A stretch of DNA of 64,000 nt from Zygaena filipendulae (lineage: Eukaryota > Arthropoda > Insecta > Lepidoptera > Zygaenidae). The translations under genes were made by a program, and so were the position numbers. Positions within the stretch are counted from its first letter, which is position 1, and every line of letters starts with the position of its first letter. The stretch is from assembly GCA_907165275.2 (NCBI GenBank), contig OU015651.1, positions 2,564,501 to 2,628,500 on the forward strand, given 5' to 3'. Positions 1-13,839 of the stretch are shown piece by piece. The notes beneath the pieces were generated by a model that saw only the letters and a program-made list of their open reading frames with translations, had not been told where the DNA came from and did no database searches.

Positions 1-294
1 TATGCAGACGTTAACAGAATTAAATCACAGACATCAATGCATAGTTGAAGCGAAGCCGAAATTGGTATGCAGTGAATAATACATATGTGATACTGTGGGT
101 GGCACCGTCCCGAACAGATCTAGAATAACATGAATAAAGTAAAATATGTTTGCCATGCTTATACTTGCTATGAAAGTACCCTCTTAGTTACAGAAATACA
201 GCTTTGTTCGAGAAAGGGTATCTTTTCCACACGTGTTTTATAATCTACACGTAAAAAGTATCATCCTAATAATAATTATAATAAATGCAAATAT

Positions 295-500
295 GAGTTT
301 GTTTATTTGTTACGCATTCACGCCTTAACTACTCAACCGGTCACGATGAAATTTTGCATACACTATCTTATGGAGATCTTGAACGACGTAGATTTCAGGG
401 ATACAGAAAAGGACATAGCGAACTTTTTATGCCCAAATTCCCGCGGGAATTCCGAAATTAATCGCGGAAACATCAACGGAAACAGAAAATACTACAGGAA
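295..500 (-). repeat. GC-core interspersed repeat copy
   Basis: Reads on the minus strand with the degraded ccgcg core (around 460) and the downstream block matching 'gaaattttgcata...'. See the complete copy at 36331-36535 for the family description. Confidence 0.6.
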
Positions 501-2483
501 CCAAATGAGATAGCTAATCGGCTTTGCTCGCGATCGATTTTAGATCGCCACTCGTCGGGAATCACCTATTTTCCGCACACCTATCATAAATGACTATTTT
601 TCCGTTGCATATACAGGCAACTTTTTTAATGGCACATCTTCCGAAGCTGTAGGTAAGCCGTCACTTTACTGTCTGGCGTTTTTTTTTTTTCTACAATTAC
701 ATTTTCAACCCGTTGACAGGCGACTCAGGCAACTACTCTTGCGCGCTCGGAATTAGAAGTCGGATCGTGCATGACAATCATCACTCAACTGAGCCTGTCA
801 GCCGGCTAATGCACGTAAATGGCGGCCAGCGCTTGCTTCCAAAGGCTGAGATAGGCATTACGCGATAAGAGTACTCTAAACCTCGTATTAAACGTGGAGG
901 TAAACTTTTCATAGACCATAGAACTCGCGGCAAGATAGCATTAATCCAAACGGAAGCTCTAAAAGCGAATTATTACACTACTGTTTTTTTTTTGCTTTAT
1001 CTGCTCCATTAGGTGTGTTAGTGTTTAAAATGAATTTATGAGCGTTTTCCAAAGAGTTATGTCTTAACCAATACAACACGATAGGTGGGTGTCTAAAATT
1101 AACTTAATGTATTATTTTTTTACGACTATAATATATTACGTACCTACCTACAAAATGGTTTAGAGACGATTACATAGAAATTCATGTAGCCGGTATTTTT
1201 TGTTGATACGAAAAAAAAAAAAACTCGAAAGCGCAGTTCTTGTGCAAAAAAAGAACATCTTGTAAAAAAAAATCTATAAATTGATGTCGAATTAATTATA
1301 ATATCTAGTCAAAATATCGATATGCAAAATGCATTATTATCAACACGAATTTGTCTCGTAAATGTAAATATATTTATATTTTATATTTTCCTATGCACAA
1401 AAAGATACTATTATTTTTAAATTTGAAGTGTGCAATTTGAATAAGTTATTGAATTTGAGCGGTCGTTGTCACCGTCGCGTCTTCTAAGTGATGTCAGACG
1501 TGAGGCAGACGGAATTAATGGCATAAATATTGTAAATGTATAAAAAAAAAACTATCAAAACGGTAATTCTATACACACAATATCGAAAAAAGATGAATAT
1601 AAGGTCGTAAAAAATTGTATTGATTCTTGAACGGCAGACGAGCTTTTGACTGGTAAGCTCAGTAGGTAAGTGGGGTTTTTTATGGAAACACACGACGTAG
1701 GTACTTTTGTTGTATACATAAAAGTAGATATGCATGTTGTGTTCTCAACAGTACTCTGGAAATTAGGTTAAGTAAATACTACACACCTTAATACTCGATT
1801 TGGACAAATTGAATTCTCGTTTAAGCTAATCAGAAACTATTGAACTGATTGAGTTTAAATTTACAGACTGAGTTTAGTTAAATTTTATGTAAGGAAGAAT
1901 TAGCCATTTTGAAAGTTCCCGAGTGAATGTAGCAAGCAATTTACGAGGATGCAACCGCGGGGGGAGGTAGTAGGTAACATAACAAATGTGAAAAATATAG
2001 CTAGTAATATTATTATTTTAGCGCTCAGCTCCGTATTCGGATTCTCATGAGAATTGGCAAAGCAAAAAATAGGCACTTTAGATTCAGAAATATAACTTGT
2101 AATATTGTAAATATCCGTAAAGCTTCCGAGGTAATCTAAGAGACTATGAAGGTAGAAAAAGTTTCATTCGTATTTGCAATCTTTTATAGTATTCAGATGT
2201 TGGTACATATTTACTTGCACAGTTTGATTAGCACATCCTGATTGTGACTTGTGCGCTAAACTCTTCGCTCTGCGCACGCGTGCGATTGCCACAGAAAATA
2301 AAGCCAGTGTACCTATTTACAATTTTAGCACTCCAGCTACCATTGTCAATGTAGAAAATTACTTATGTACATAGAAAGTTTTATAACGTATGCACGCGAG
2401 TCACGCTTGTTCACAGAGTGGCAGGCAAAATTATTGTTTTGGTTTCTGCCAGTGACATTGAAATCATCTGCATTATTTTCATA

Positions 2484-2665
2484 CTAGCCGTTTCCCCGAA
2501 GTGATTTAGAAATATATCCAAGGGAAATTAAGGGATGAAGTCCCTATGTCTTTTTGTATACCCCTGACAACGCGTAGATAGGCAAAATTTCATAATGATC
2601 GGTTGAGTAGTTAAGGCGTAAAAGCATAACAAATAAACTAATTCACATTTCCATTTGTATCTAAT
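2484..2665 (+). repeat. GC-core interspersed repeat, decayed copy
   Basis: Core degraded (tagccgtttccccgaagtg), but the 'cccctgacaacg' block and the 3' part are recognisable. Confidence 0.5.
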
Positions 2666-3286
2666 AAAATATAGGTGAGGATTTATAGGGCACAGGCCAC
2701 ATCACATAATTATTATTTCCAAGTGCATTATTTTATACATTTCAAAGGTCAATTGGACATAGATAAGCAATAGTGTGTTAACCCACACTGGAGAAATTTT
2801 GAGTAAATCGTGTTTTAAAATTATAGCACCATTTTCACTGTCAATATTTTTTTATGTTCAATATTTAGTTAAATACTTAAACAATTTAATAAGGTAAACA
2901 CATAATTAAAAAACATTCCCTAACTCTCAATAAATCGTTCTGAATAGGTAACTTAATTTTGTGGGTTAACATGTTATTGCTTATCTGCGTCCAATTGCGA
3001 CTGCGTCCAACGTATCTATTGCAATTACTAATTCCGCAGGTACGTAGGTAAGTAGATTAACAAAAAAAAAACGAGGATACGAGTAATACAATGCCGAATG
3101 AGTGTTTCCACAGCAAGTGTTTGCACATGTTTTCATTAAAATTAACACCAACGTGTTTGTTAACTTTGGGATCGAACGTATTACACCCACCGCGTCGCGT
3201 GTATATTACACGTACCTAAGTATCAAATAACGCGAGCGGTGATAATTTTCATACATATCATACATTATGTACATCGTAAGTACTAG

Positions 3287-3495
3287 GTGTTCCCCGCGGT
3301 TTCATCCGCGTTAATTCACCCGGAAATCCACCTAAAATGATGTATCCTTTTCTTTACTGTTGGGAAAGTTTCATGCGGTTTCACATTAATTTCGAAGTTC
3401 CCACAGGAATTCTCGGGTAAAAAGTACCTATCTTGTGTCCTTCTCTGTACCCCTGACGACGACGTGTATACAAAATTTTATGACATAGCAAAGAA
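3287..3495 (+). repeat. GC-core interspersed repeat copy
   Basis: Clear core (gttccccgcggtttcatccg) followed by the 'ttctctgtacccctgacga' block; truncated at the tail. Confidence 0.6.
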
Positions 3496-4129
3496 TACAG
3501 AATATTACTACGTAAAGAAGCGACACTCGCCACCTCCAGTTTGGTGGTAGTTTCAGTAAAAAGGTGTCACTTGTAGAATCTACATGTGAAAATTTTTTAC
3601 TGACAGCTGACAGTTACTGTCATCTCGCTGTCAACCTTAAGGTACTCAAAAATCTTCTTCATCGTCTTTACTTGTGAGAAAGTAGGTACTTTTTGTGAGT
3701 ACCTACCTACTTACTTTAGGTACTTGAATCAGTTCATTTATATGGAGTGTCACCGGGCTGATGATAGGTTAAGCAATAAAGGTGTGAAAAAGTAACACAC
3801 AGACCGAGTTACTATCGCATTTATAATATTAGTCAGGATGGATTGTTGCTGAGCATCGACACATGTCATTTTACAAAAACCAAACCCCGGCGACATTTGA
3901 TATTATTTCCATTGACATTAGAAACGCCGCCTTTTACATTATGACAATCGCGTTATTTTGCCGCGACGCTGTGAGCACCTAAACGAGTATGCATGCAGAG
4001 TCATATTTTGTTTTCGCTGCTTATTATTATTAAGAAAAACAATGAAATTATTGATTGAAAGTTACTCAATTTTAACTAAAAATGTTGAGTACAAAACACA
4101 ATTCTTGACTAAATACATATCATAATATC

Positions 4130-4280
4130 TATATCCGAGTGAGTTTATTCACCCGATCATCATGAAATTTTGCATACACGTTGTCGGGAATCCCGAAAAG
4201 AACACAGGATACTTTTCATACCGGAATTCCCGCGGGAACTCCGAATTTGACACGGGTGAAATCTCAGGGAGCAGCTGGGA
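4130..4280 (-). repeat. GC-core interspersed repeat copy
   Basis: Minus-oriented copy; 'gaattcccgcgggaactccg' core near 4223 and an 'agcagctggg' end near 4270. Confidence 0.55.
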
Positions 4281-6978
4281 TGACATATTTTTATTGGCAA
4301 GGATAGCGTGGTAAACTAATAAGAATATTTTGAGCATAAAAATATGTAACTGCGCATGCGACATGAAAGGAATATTATGGCAAGCATTGAAAACGATTCA
4401 AAATCGATCAGGCGGCGAGAGAATTTTTACAAATGGACGAATGTACCCCCACAATAAGTTATGATTTACCGCGAAAGATATTACATCTGTAAAAATATAA
4501 TCGCTGGACGCTGCCTATTATGAGTTAAGTACCCATACAATATCTGACGCGAATCGCAATCAAGTTTTCCCACGGAAGCCGTGTCGACTATAAAATATAA
4601 TAATAATATATAATATCTTTTAAGATCTAACATTTCTAAACTGAGACACTCGATAGGTTTGTAGTAGGTACTTGGGTTTGATTTTACTCATTGCAGTGGA
4701 ATAACGGGATGTTCAAAGAGAGAGCGGCGTGCAAGCGCCAATGGGCGACCGTTCGAGTGAGACGAGGCTGGAAATAGGAAAACCTTTCAATAAATCATTG
4801 TTTTCCGTGACAGCCCGACTAGTTTTATGCGATTAGTTTCTTTATTATATGTATTGCAACTTCATACATACCTATTTCACAAGTTTAGGCATCTAGATAC
4901 TTTTTTTTTAAATGCTTGCCTCTAACTAAGAACCTGACGCCAACGGTATACGTCTGGTTCTTCTTTGTTTGTTCTTTGTATAGAGTATGAATCTTGACAC
5001 TTTAGGTAGGTATTAGTGGTATCTATAAGTAAATACATGTGAAACCGCTGTTTAACCAATGAAAAATTAGAAACCTTTAAAGGAAAAGCAGATTTTATTG
5101 AATCAAATGTGGAAGATAATTATTAAAAAAAAAATGCTTTCCTTGAGTGCCAAAATAATCGGCCTTTGACCCTCTTTTTAATACAAAATTTCTGTTGGCA
5201 TAACATACTTGCAAAGTTACGACTCGAGTCACGACGCATACAATTTCTTGATTCACTATGGTCATTATTATTAATAATAACCATTATAACGATAACGCGC
5301 CACAAAAATTGTTTGCCCCCGCGTACCCAAAAAAGTTTCACATAAAAAAACCATAGACATTTTGTCACATCACTTACGGCATTAAGTACTGATGAGTAAT
5401 ATTTTTGCCATCTAGAGAATTTGTGATTGTGTTAAAGGCACGCCGCGTTATCGACAAGGAATGTCGATGGGTCATAGTGAAACAAAGCACCGGGTCGCGC
5501 AAAATCGCAACCCAAAAGCCCCAACGATATTTGATGCTCTTTATTGCACATTAGATGCGTAATTTTATACGCGATATTCGAAAATTCCATCCAATAACGT
5601 GTATGAAAAGGTCAAACAGCACTTTACTTTAAAGTCGAAATAACATTTATGTACTTTACACTCACATTATCTATATAAATTTTATATTTTGCCATTCTTA
5701 ATCGAAACATGAATTCAAGATGACACTTGATGCATGCATGCATAGAGCGCGAATATTACATCGGTAACAGAAATAAATTAAACTCTTGTTGAGACACTTT
5801 TATTGTCGATAAAAAATAATATTTATCTGCATTTGAAATGAGTAACTGGCCACTTTTTTTTTGTCTTGACATAATATAAGATCAATCTCATTCGTAATTT
5901 TTAGTATAAATCAAATGGACAGGTCCATAAAACATTACGACATAAATGCAGCTCTAGAGATCGTTTCATTTGCTAAATTAATCATTAATGTCCATTTCGT
6001 GTAAATGATCTGTATAAAGGAATATAAATCAAGAAGTGCACACCAAAAAAAAACCGCGTATCACTTTTTACGTTTCGAACCAATGATATTATAATATTAT
6101 ATAGAACGTCTTTGGTTTCGAACACACAAATAACAAAACGTGTGAACTTCTAATTACCACTTTTTACGAGTTTTTACTTCGCTTTATTGGTACCGCGAAT
6201 AAAATTTTATCCACAATTAGACACAGACGAAGATGCAAAGTTGTATATCCCACATTTGCGATCGTCTCTTGTAAAATGCTAATTAGACATGCATTTTTTG
6301 TATTGTTATTGGAAAACGATCGTTTGCGGCGCAAAAGCTTTTAATTTACCGATCCGATTGGGTAATTTCTAAAGTTTTATTAGCGCAATGGCGGCAAAGT
6401 AACCGTCAGCGGAACGTTTTCCCTAAATTGTCAATATTATTGAATACCTCATGTCGTTTAATTTGGTCCGTATACAAACCTATTTTGAGGGAAAATAACG
6501 AGCTAACAAATGAACTAGGTATGTATAACACAATTATTGTTTAAACTACCATTTGGAGCATTTTAGTGGGACCATCACGACATATGAGTCATCAAGATTT
6601 TACGCACGCAAAAACTAAGATACGAGACGGTAAATCACAAAAAGTTTACCTATGGACATCAGATGATTAAAGTATGCATAATTATAAATATTTATTGCGC
6701 CTAAGGGACTTGTATCAGAAACTTAATCAGTCAAACTTCACTAAAGTAACTCTTGATAAACTAAGAGTAGGTAAGTAATCTCAAGTTTATTTAAGTGAAA
6801 AGGAAAGGTCAAAAATGTCCATACATTTTTGATCATCCTCGATTCAACTCCTCCTGCCGTAGTTTAGTGGCGATACACCAAAATAAAGTACATGTCATTA
6901 GCGTTGAGTAGGTAAACCTATAGGACTTATTTAAATTAAACTACCCCCTCCCCTCTAATATGAGTGTGATTATTTTAC

Positions 6979-7256
6979 CTCTGTGCAACGTCTCGGCGCT
7001 CTGAATCTGAAGACCGGTGGCGAATACGCCTGCGCTGCCTTGGCCGCGGAGACCAGTTGCGTCGTGCCGAGGGCGGCCCTGTTGCTCTCCGTGCTGGTCG
7101 GGGGCCCCCGCAACTCCTCGATCTGGGCACCCAGGAGCTCGTTCCGCAGCAGCAGACCGTACGCGAGGTGGTCCCGGCTGCCCCCCGTGCCGTCGCCTCC
7201 CCCGCCGTCGCCCCGCGCTTTCTTCGCCGGCTGGTTCTCGTTCGTGCGGTGTATGG
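6979..7256 (-). CDS. fzr: Fizzy-related (Cdh1-family) APC/C activator, coding exon 2
   Basis: GC-rich exon of 278 bases in an AT-rich background, with acceptor CTCGCAG at its right end and donor GAG/GTAAAA at its left. Joined to exon 1 (phase 1) it reads residues 48-140. Residues 75-90 are RDHLAYGLLLRNELLG, matching the RDxLAYxxLLxNELLG block of Cdh1 proteins. Before it lies a Gly/Asp-rich linker (63-74), and near the end a segment (VFRFRAP) resembles the FxFxSP region that precedes the WD40 propeller. No ATG falls in this frame, so a start-to-stop ORF scan misses it, and longer overlapping frames on both strands are shadows. The exon ends in phase 0. The WD40 repeats and IR tail must lie more than 6.9 kb further along, beyond position 1. 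Confidence 0.8.
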
Positions 7257-8799
7257 CTGCGAGTAAAAGGTTTATTTATAGCATTCGAATTACCTACCAC
7301 GTGCCGCGCCACAAGTTCATGTCAGCCTAGTAGTCCAGTGTCCCGACCATTTTTTTTCTTTGTTCACCTAACGCTAATTGTCTTTTATTATTGTAAGCAA
7401 ATTTTCACTATGAATAACTGATTTTACCTAATCAATGTATTTGAAAATCATTTAAAATTCAAATTAGACTTCTAGCCATGTGCAGGTGTATATGATATTA
7501 TGGATAAACATAATTATGTAATTATATATATTTACAACATATTAGTAAAATAGACGGGTATCAGTGGACAGTGATGGTGTAAAATCAAAAACTATTCTTA
7601 ATTATATACTAGTAGCATCACCACAGTTGGAATATAAACAATCATTATTCATTACGTCTTAATTGTATTCATTAATACTGGATTTGGGCTGCGCACGCGC
7701 GCCTTGTCGACGGACGGGGCGTGCAGTCACATGTGATTTGAAAGGCGCGTGCCCGGAGTCGCTTATAAAAAAAAAATCAACGATTTATTTACATATCCTA
7801 TTCCGAGCAACGATAATATTCTCATAAAAAAAGTTAAAGATAAAAACACTTTACCTATGCATAGACTGAAGATAGGTATGAGTAGATAGATAGATATTTC
7901 GAGTTGCAACAGTCACATTAATTGTATGATAAATAAATATTAAAGATAATTAGCCGTTATTTTTATGATAATTCTATTCCGATTATTATTAAGAATCAAC
8001 CAAGTATAGGTAGGTAATCGCCGAAGCGGAAAGCCGATAGAATCTTTCTTCCATGCACCTTGAACCTTACCGGCGTTAGGTATAAAGAAATAAAGGTTAT
8101 TGAACGGCATAAAATAGTTTTAAACTCGTAGAAAAAGTCAGACGGTCGTATAAAATGGACACGCTGAGATCAGAAATTGCGCAACCTGGGAGACATCGCC
8201 AAAAATATCCCAAATACTTTCAGTAGAACCACCGCTAAAAACTCATATGCTTATAACACTGCATGAGTCACACGGTTCAACAATTATTTTAATGCACTCG
8301 TGATTCAGAAGTGCTTCCATCCCACCTATAGTTTCTTAACATATTTATAAATGCAAACCAACCGCAACGTGGTCACGCAATTTCTGTAGACACGATTCTA
8401 ACTAACCAGCGTAATAAGAACAATCACTGTAGTTAGTTCTGTTCGCTGTAAGTATGATGTACGGCAGCCATAGCTATGCAATCAAAGGAAAGTTACGCCG
8501 AGCAAAAACCTCATTAACGATTTTAATGTCAGACACAAGAAGAATAAAGAAAAAGAAATTATATAAATTCAAAAAAGGATAATTTAATTGCGCAAACAAA
8601 TATGCATTTTATAACGGTGTTCAAAAAAAAAACTGGACGGATGAGTTCATTTTTGGCGATTAAATCTGAATTGTGACGATCTCGTCTAGACAGAGTCTAA
8701 GATTTCACAGGTGTGTTTTTTGGTGATCATCGTAGCTTTTCAATTATATCAAATTAGTCATCGAAATCAATTGTGGTATTTTTGGAGAGAGGCAACTAA

Positions 8800-9396
8800 C
8801 TCTCCATTACGTTATTCGGTGTACTATTTAACACCATATCTAAACTTCCCGTGTTTATTAGGTCGTTGGCACCGCAACCGACGGAGCATCGGAAGTTTGG
8901 TAGCAAATTGCATTACAACTACAGTCGAGATCGTGTCAAAAAGTTAAATGTACAAAAATTCGATTGTTTGTCGTCGGTCCTCCATGAGTACCTACAGTCA
9001 CACCTTATATCCTTCCTGGACGATGCCCGTAAAAGGTTGGGCGACGCCGACGTTACAGTTGCTCTTTATTTGGTAAGATACGTGACGACCATTAGAATTT
9101 AATTAATAATTCAGACCGACGGCGACACCAAATTCGTCGACATCCTGGCAAAAGCGAAACTAAGCCGAATACTAAGAGCGTTAGAGATGATTTTCGTAAT
9201 AGTGGTCTGACTAGTAGAATAACAATTGTAGATAGTAACCACCTCCTTTGTCGAGGCTCCCACCTACATGATGCTGCTGCCCACATCCAATAAATCGTTA
9301 CTTGAAGTAACTGAGACCAATTTCTATATTGCGCCTAGATACAAAGTCGCAGTGGGCGTCGAACATGTAGCGCAACGAAACCTACACCGCCAATAA
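8800..9396 (+). CDS. Unidentified coding-like island with two candidate micro-introns
   Basis: One reading frame is coding-like over about 170 codons but is broken twice. Segment 8800-9072 ends at TTG/GTAAGA; segment 9115-9195 starts after ATTCAG and ends at TTC/GTAATA; segment 9232-9393 starts after TTGTAG and ends at a TAA (9394-9396) overlapped by AATAAA (9395-9400). The two gaps are 42 and 36 bases, both GT...AG, both containing stops and both multiples of three. Recognisably protein-like stretches include FLDDARKRLGDADVTVALYL, KFVDILAKAKLSRILRALEM and NFYIAPRYKVAVGVEHVAQR. I do not recognise the family. It could be a host gene nested in the fzr intron, or a decayed transposon- or virus-derived gene. 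The start is unknown: the frame opens after a TAA at 8797-8799. Introns this short would be unusual for an insect. Confidence 0.4.
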
Positions 9397-10788
9397 TAAA
9401 GAGAATCAACCGAAGCATATATTTCAATTTCATTGACCCAACTTAGCTAGTTGCAACTCAAGTGGTACCTACCTAAGAACTGGTAGCAACACGTAAAAAA
9501 TAAGTAAATACTTTTTAATCGAAGCACTTGAATGATATTTTTTATCAGGTGAAATTAACGGAAAATATGTCATCGCTGAAGTATTCAGCTTTATCGATCG
9601 AACGAAAAGGTTTCGCCTAGAGCTGCGCGTGTGTGTTTTGAGTCATAGGTAGAACAATGTTAAACCACTACTAACATTAGTGTAATGTTTTAGCCACAAT
9701 CAACAGAAACCACATCTTTTATGGTTTATTTCACCGTAGAGAAAGAGCTCTATTCTTAACAGTCCAGGGTTATCGAACTTCAAAATAGCTGTGGTGAAAT
9801 GCAACAGGTACAAAAAAGGGGAATCGTGACCGATGCTGCTTATCGGGAAAGCGTGGATAAGATTTCGTAACCCATTTTTTTTCGTACAGTGGCTTCATTA
9901 GAAACTTACGATGCGGTAAACATGAGTAATATTAGTCGAGCTAACACACACGCACACTCCGGTGCAGCGGTAGGTGAAGTAATATTATAACACACACGGT
10001 TGTAGGTAATAGCATGACCTAAATTGCAAAGTCCTATTACGACTTTGTAACTAGGCACCTTTGGTTGTGGACTTTGTTGTTTCAGCATTTGAACAAATCG
10101 AGTTTGCACTACCGATACACTAAATTCAATATGAATACTTTTCTAACTGATATTTTTCGGGACGTTAACTATCTGAAAATTATAAAAGGAATCTTTATTT
10201 GAAAAGGTATAACGGGCCAATTTCTCAACCGCTAAATAAACATTACTTCACGAATAGTCATTTTGAACAGATTAATTATTTATATTGAAATTGTCAGATG
10301 AAGTTTATTTGGCGATTGAGAAATCGTCGCTATGCAAAATAACATTTGCTAGCTGACGTCAAATTTGCAATTCGTATCCGTTCCATTTCAGAACACATTG
10401 ATCGTTTGTCCGGTCGTGTCTGCAGAGACAATGAAACCTTCCATTCGGATTGTCAAAGAGCCGAGTGTTTTAGCGATATGCAGTTTGATTTATAGTTGGA
10501 ACGTTCGCACACACAACGAAGCGCCTAGACACTCCCGAGTGCCTAAGTAAATGTGTATACCTATATCTACAAGAGTTAGGTCAGTAACGGTACTGGAAGC
10601 ACGACCGCGTGCATCGCAAACAGGCTCATCTAATGCAACTTGCATCACCGCGCAGCCAGCCGCGGCGAGTCCAGTTCCTTAACCCCGCTCACCAGCTTAC
10701 ATTATCACATTCTATTAGGGCCACTTAAAACATAGTTGTCTATTATTATTGAAAGTTTATCGCACGTGAGCGTTTAAGTAAAGTCAAA

Positions 10789-10956
10789 ATGCATCCTCGT
10801 CTTATCGCACTCGTTTCACCTTATCGGCTGACCCCCGGCCACGGTTTGTTATTGTACGCCACGGAGGACGGAGCGAATGCATTGCCTTGGAACAATGAGT
10901 TTATTGAGTCATTGAATTTTTCTAAGGACAAAGATGAAACAATGAGGGTTAGTTAA
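10789..10956 (+). CDS. Small open reading frame of unknown status
   Basis: A 55-codon frame with a favourable start context (AAAATG) and a non-random look (it contains GHGLLLYATEDGANALPWNN). It lies in the fzr intron 1.4 kb downstream of the coding-like island, on the same strand. No domain recognised and no neighbouring exon found; it may be chance or a fragment of the same unknown gene. Confidence 0.15.
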   Translation: MHPRLIALVSPYRLTPGHGLLLYATEDGANALPWNNEFIESLNFSKDKDETMRVS

Positions 10957-13839
10957 ACGTGATTGTAATGGAAAGCGATCAGCAAAATAATAATTTTCGT
11001 GTGTTAGAGTGTAATATCGAGAGATTAAATTTGATTTTTTCGATTTAGCGGGATGTTAGACGAAGTTTAAGGTTTAAAATATCATGAATCACAATTGGAT
11101 GACGAATCTCTGAATAAAGGGTCAGTTCTAAGGAAGACTGCAGTTTTATCAAAATAAGAAAAAGAGGAAATAATAAAAAGGAATTTATTTCGAGGTGGAA
11201 ACATTTCAGTTAATTAAAACTTATGTCAAACATAAATAATTTATTTTAAAGGAAAGTTTGTATAAAATAGAAATTATGTTTATGCGGTAGGGACGTCTTT
11301 ATGACTCTAAAAAATTTGTCATGGATCCAGGCACTCATAGAGCTGGATTTGAGCCAGAATGCATTTTTGCCAATGATTATCGGCAGCATTCCATCAGATT
11401 GTGTAGGTAGTGTGAACCTACCTAGCAACATAAATGGAAGAATACAAGATTTTATCGACAGTCGATAGATAATGACATATTTGCGTTTAAAGAGTATTGA
11501 CTATCGACTATTAAATAACCAGTAGTATGTAAAAAAAAACTACTCGAAAATATGAAGCACAAAAATATTTAACGTAATGAATAGAAAATTCATTCTTTTC
11601 ATACTTTTTGTATAGCTGTCCATTACTATGTGGGGAAAGTGAAAGATAGGTACTTATTTAAATTCAAATGCCACTACAACAAACTAACATTGGCTTCACA
11701 AAGCGGAGGAAGCTAGGCGTAATTTGAAAATGGGAAAACAAAGCTGGAAACCCAGATATCGTACATCGACCCCAATTGTATAAGGTTTAATGAACATACT
11801 CGCACATTATATTCACACTTCCAGCGAGGTGAGTTGCACAGCACACGATTACCGCTTAAAACGTTGGTAACCTACTGTTTTCGATAGTAAATTAATTATA
11901 AAATAAAACAGAGCTCACATTCAGGCGTGCTAATGAAGTCAAAAGCTTAAATGAAAAATCGTGCAGGTGTTCATTATAATATTCATAACTACAAATGAAT
12001 TCATCATCAGAATGGTAGAGATTCAGCAAGATGATGATTCGTGAGGGCATTGAACCAGGTACGTGGTTCATTACTTAGCACATACCTACATAGCTGATGG
12101 CATCGTGAGCGATTCGCCGCTTTTTGCAAAGCAAAAGCTTTTTTGCAACAATCTTTACCTAATCGCAACAGAATGTGTGGACGTTTTTGCATGTAATTGC
12201 CGTCAACCAACATAATCATCATCTCATAAAGACTCTTGTCAATTATATTCTTAGTAAAAACCAACAAGAGAAAAAACTAACAACGTAATTACTGAAAATA
12301 ACATTCGAAATCAAAAAGAATTTGGCTGCTATACGTACGTACTGTCTGTACACGACCAAGACATGCATAAATCCAAAGTTGACGTCTTATTGATTACCAA
12401 GACGCGGTTTGAATCCGAAATGTTGACAACTGATTTATGCCATACTTCAGGTGTCAAAAAACGGAGACAAAAGAAAAAGAAACTAACTATAGCAATTACA
12501 CAAGACAAGACGCTCTACACAATGCCTAATATATGTGACCATTTATCTTTGACACTGAATTTAAGCATCTTTAGTGCTAAACAGTATTTTAAAGTGTATC
12601 AACAGAGTTTGGATCACGATCATGTCAAACATGTGATAAATGCCAGTGATGTGCGGCAAAAAATCGATAAAAACCGTCAAGCCGATGACAATATTTGCAA
12701 AAAGAATAATTTGTATTAAGATAAAGTGTCGTTCGATGATAATATGACGTGTTACGATAATCATGCATCAGCTAAAATTTGTAGACAAATTTTAAATCGG
12801 TTAAAAAGCCTAAATCAGTTAGCATACGTCGTATCCAGCTACTTTAAAAGGCGTCTCAAGGCAGTGTTAGCATAGAAGTGCAAACATGAGACAACTATAG
12901 ATCTTATTTACTCCGAGCAAGTGTAGTTATTGCTCACACAACAAACAAGTTGTTTAATGTCTTATTTAGGAATTCTTTTATTCTTGTCGTGAAAATTATA
13001 AAACGTGGAGTAAACCGCTTATAGACATAAAAAGCGCTTAATGTCTGTTAATAGCTATATTTCTTCACACATCCGGAGTAATTTATATATTATATTTACA
13101 CTTCAGCGCTTTTTCTAAGCGCGACTATTTCAAGCCTCCGCCTAATCTACTTTAAAACAGTGTCCGTCCACCGGCCAACTTTACAAATTATTGAATTTAC
13201 AGTTACGTAGCCTGCAACAGCAGTTCAGAAGCCTCTCGATTTTGATACAAAAAAAAACATTGAAGAAAACACGCAGCAGAGACACGTAACGATGACAAGC
13301 AGTATTTGGTACATGCTATTTTATGCTTAGGTATAACTTAATATGAAAAGGTACGAATAATAATTATGCGACGCTGACAATTTGTGGTGATGACGAAACA
13401 TGATGAAGAAGCGAAAGGAACTACTAATTCATCCATAGAAAACAGTTGTGGCAGTGAAACGTACGGGGTTTCTATCAATACATTATGCAAAGGAAAAAAG
13501 AATTGTAAATCTAATGTAATCGGATTTCAACAACACTTGTCACAAGATAAATGATGTTAATCTCTAATCTCGACGGGGTGGAGACGGGGTTACGACTGGT
13601 CAAAAATATCGAAGCGTGTCTAGACTTGTACAAACAAGCTTTTAGATAATATCCTATTGAATCACGATATAAATGCAAATAAAATAAATGACATCATAAA
13701 ATATCTAGTGGATGCAATAAGAAACATTAGCTATCGACACTTCATTTTTTATAACATTGAGTTTTTTTTTTTAATAACACTAATCTTATATAAATATGTA
13801 TTTATAAAAAATAAAGAATCAAGATTTTTGTCAGAGCTC

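Larger units (their letters stand above)
1..6978 (-). other. Partial intron 2 of the fizzy-related gene
   Basis: AT-rich sequence downstream of the exon-2 donor. I looked on the minus strand for the WD40-proximal Cdh1 blocks and found none. It contains four GC-core repeat fragments (295-500, 2484-2665, 3287-3495, 4130-4280). Short open frames here have no recognisable protein features. Enhancers could be present but none can be called from sequence alone. Confidence 0.55.

Noticed and set aside
6941..7421. Open frames of 69-134 codons on both strands in the GC-rich patch
   Set aside because: They are shadows of fzr exon 2, whose frame fits the family and the splice sites.
12363..12719. 118-codon ORF in the fzr intron
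   Set aside because: Lys/Asn-rich, AT-driven composition, no domain, and no splice or poly(A) context; most likely chance.
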